A stretch of DNA of 36,958 bases from Francisella philomiragia subsp. philomiragia ATCC 25015 (GTDB lineage: Bacteria > Pseudomonadota > Gammaproteobacteria > Francisellales > Francisellaceae), in assembly GCF_000156715.1 (NCBI RefSeq), contig NZ_DS999312.1, positions 310,111-347,068 of the forward strand, in the 5' to 3' direction. Made by a program: the position numbers and the translations under genes. Within the stretch, counting starts at the first letter, position 1. Each line of letters starts with the position of its first letter. Below the pieces are notes generated by a model. The model made no database searches and was not told where the DNA came from. It was given only the letters and a program-made list of their open reading frames with translations. This document shows positions 35,920 to 36,958 of this stretch, one piece after another.

Positions 35920-36888
35920 ATGTATATAGATATTTTCAATGGTGATGCAGATGGGATACTATCACTGATTCAGCTACGCAAGGCAGTGCCAGTAGCGAGT
36001 GATAAACATAGATTAATAACAGGAGTCAAAAGGGATATTTCTCTATGTAAAAATATCTCTAATCAAGATGCTAACAATGCAGTTGTGACAGTGTTAGATA
36101 TTTCATATGAAAAGAATTATCAAGATATTGAGAGACTACTTGAGTATGTTAGTCAGATAGCATATTTTGATCATCATCAGGCTGATAAGCTAATCTCAAA
36201 TCCAAAACTAAAAGCTAATATAAATACATCAGCAGATATTTGTACTGCACTAATAGTGAGTAGTAGATTAGATAAAAAGTATCATCTATGGGCTATCGCG
36301 GCAGCTTATGGGGATAATCTACATCATATAGCAGACAATGAGGCAGATTTGTTTAAATTGAATAGTGAGCAAAAAGTTCAACTAAAAGAGCTAGGGATGC
36401 TGATTAACTATAATGGTTATGGAAGTACGATTGATGATTTGTATTATCATCCAGCTGACTTGTATCATGAGTTAATGAGATATGAGACTCCATTTGATGT
36501 GATTGCTGATACAAAATCATGCTTTTATAAATTGAGAGAGGGATATGAGAATGATAGCAAAAATCTAGATAGCTTAGATATTCAAGACTTTGAAAGTCTT
36601 AAGCTTATTAAGTTACATAATCAACCTTGGGCAAGACGAGTTAGTGGTACACTAGGTAATAATTTGGCAAATAAGTACCATGACAAAGCGATCATAATTG
36701 CAACAGTAAAAGAAAATGGTAATTATCTAATAAGCTTAAGAGCTCCAAAAAATAAACCATTTGGTGCGGCTGATATTTGTTCACAATTCGCCACCGGAGG
36801 TGGTAGAAAGGCTGCTGCGGGGATTAATGATCTTGATGCAAAAGGACTTAATGAATTAGTAATTTTGGTTAATAGAGTTTATATTTGA
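35920..36888 (+). CDS. DHH-family phosphoesterase, possible PAP-recycling enzyme
   Basis: A 322-residue DHH/DHHA1 protein: metal-binding NGDADGI (7-13), VLDIS (58-62), FDHHQ (83-87) and the DHHA1 signature GGGRKAAAGIN (293-303). Relatives (NrnA, Orn-like or c-di-AMP phosphodiesterases) hydrolyse short RNAs, pAp or cyclic dinucleotides. Sulfotransferases release PAP, and NrnA-type enzymes can dephosphorylate it, so its place at the end of the PAPS operon suggests a PAP phosphatase role (inference). AAGG just before 35920 gives a modest ribosome site. RecJ-type DNA exonuclease is unlikely because of the size and the lack of an OB domain. Confidence 0.8.
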   Translation: MYIDIFNGDADGILSLIQLRKAVPVASDKHRLITGVKRDISLCKNISNQDANNAVVTVLDISYEKNYQDIERLLEYVSQIAYFDHHQADKLISNPKLKANINTSADICTALIVSSRLDKKYHLWAIAAAYGDNLHHIADNEADLFKLNSEQKVQLKELGMLINYNGYGSTIDDLYYHPADLYHELMRYETPFDVIADTKSCFYKLREGYENDSKNLDSLDIQDFESLKLIKLHNQPWARRVSGTLGNNLANKYHDKAIIIATVKENGNYLISLRAPKNKPFGAADICSQFATGGGRKAAAGINDLDAKGLNELVILVNRVYI

Positions 36889-36915
36889 AAGAGTAGATAG
36901 TTTTTAAAGAAGTTC

Positions 36916-36958
36916 ATGATGACTAAGTTATCACAACAAGAGTATCAAACGATAGTTT
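36916..36958 (+). CDS. Start of a further gene, cut by the window edge
   Basis: ATG ATG begins a frame reading MMTKLSQQEYQTIV to the end of the window, after AAAGAAG at 36906-36912; the second ATG (36919) has the better spacing. Too little is present to identify it. Given the order it could belong to the same sulfation operon. Confidence 0.45.
   Translation, partial: MMTKLSQQEYQTIV

Noticed and set aside
1-36958. CRISPR array, tRNA or rRNA genes, intact insertion sequence
   Set aside because: I saw no regularly spaced repeats with unique spacers, no tRNA-like or rRNA segments and no transposase frame; the tandem repeats found are heptads or coding repeats.

Overview
The window is a low-GC (roughly one third G+C, estimated by eye) surface-polysaccharide locus, almost entirely on the + strand. 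The base composition, the KpsC-type capsule proteins and the many small-indel pseudogenes would fit a Francisella-like gammaproteobacterium. This assignment is inference: no rRNA or housekeeping marker is present.

Layout. (1) 255-2642: wecB and wecC, which make UDP-ManNAc and then UDP-ManNAcA, an activated amino-uronic acid. (2) 2904-21421: a tightly packed run of large assembly and modification proteins. It contains two long multidomain CgeB-type glycosyltransferases, a tandem GT-B protein, two heparinase II/III-family proteins without signal peptides, a polysaccharide pyruvyl transferase, a GT-B/GT-A protein, and three small proteins built on one shared beta module. (3) 21422-24775: a decayed segment with a TupA-like ATP-grasp pseudogene (+), a CBM9-like pseudogene (-) and an N-acetylhexosamine-1-kinase-like pseudogene (-). 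The lesions can be read base by base: one extra G in two GGG runs, one extra T in a T run, a 7-bp tandem duplication and an in-frame TAA. (4) 24919-28432: a stand-alone CgeB-like transferase, then KpsC split into two genes (N-half and C-half). The gap between the halves holds short repeats and a truncated HEPN-domain (HepT-like) remnant. (5) 28771-36888: a sulfation module with a GT-sulfotransferase fusion, cysD, cysN, an SLC13-type permease, cysC and a DHH phosphoesterase. A broken four-helix-bundle (S23-type) gene sits between cysD and cysN.

How the genes fit together (inference). A uronate-containing polymer built from UDP-ManNAcA is assembled by the CgeB, GT-B and GT-A transferases. It is pyruvylated, formerly perhaps ligated to an amino acid by the TupA-like enzyme, and sulfated with PAPS made on site by CysDN and CysC. 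The SLC13 protein would bring in sulfate, and the DHH protein may dispose of the by-product PAP. No PAPS-reducing gene (cysH, cysIJ) is in the window, so the sulfate genes look dedicated to sulfation. The polymer would be placed on a KpsC-type Kdo linker.

Two protein modules appear undescribed as far as I can tell from reading alone. One is an ~75-80-residue beta module in six genes of this locus (in both lyase-like proteins, three small proteins and the ATP-grasp pseudogene). The other is an ~100-residue beta domain present twice in each large CgeB-type protein. At DNA level, the intergenic regions carry arrays of degenerate 7-bp units (AGNNNNN), and three promoters share an extended -10 (TGnTATAAT) at the heads of transcription units.
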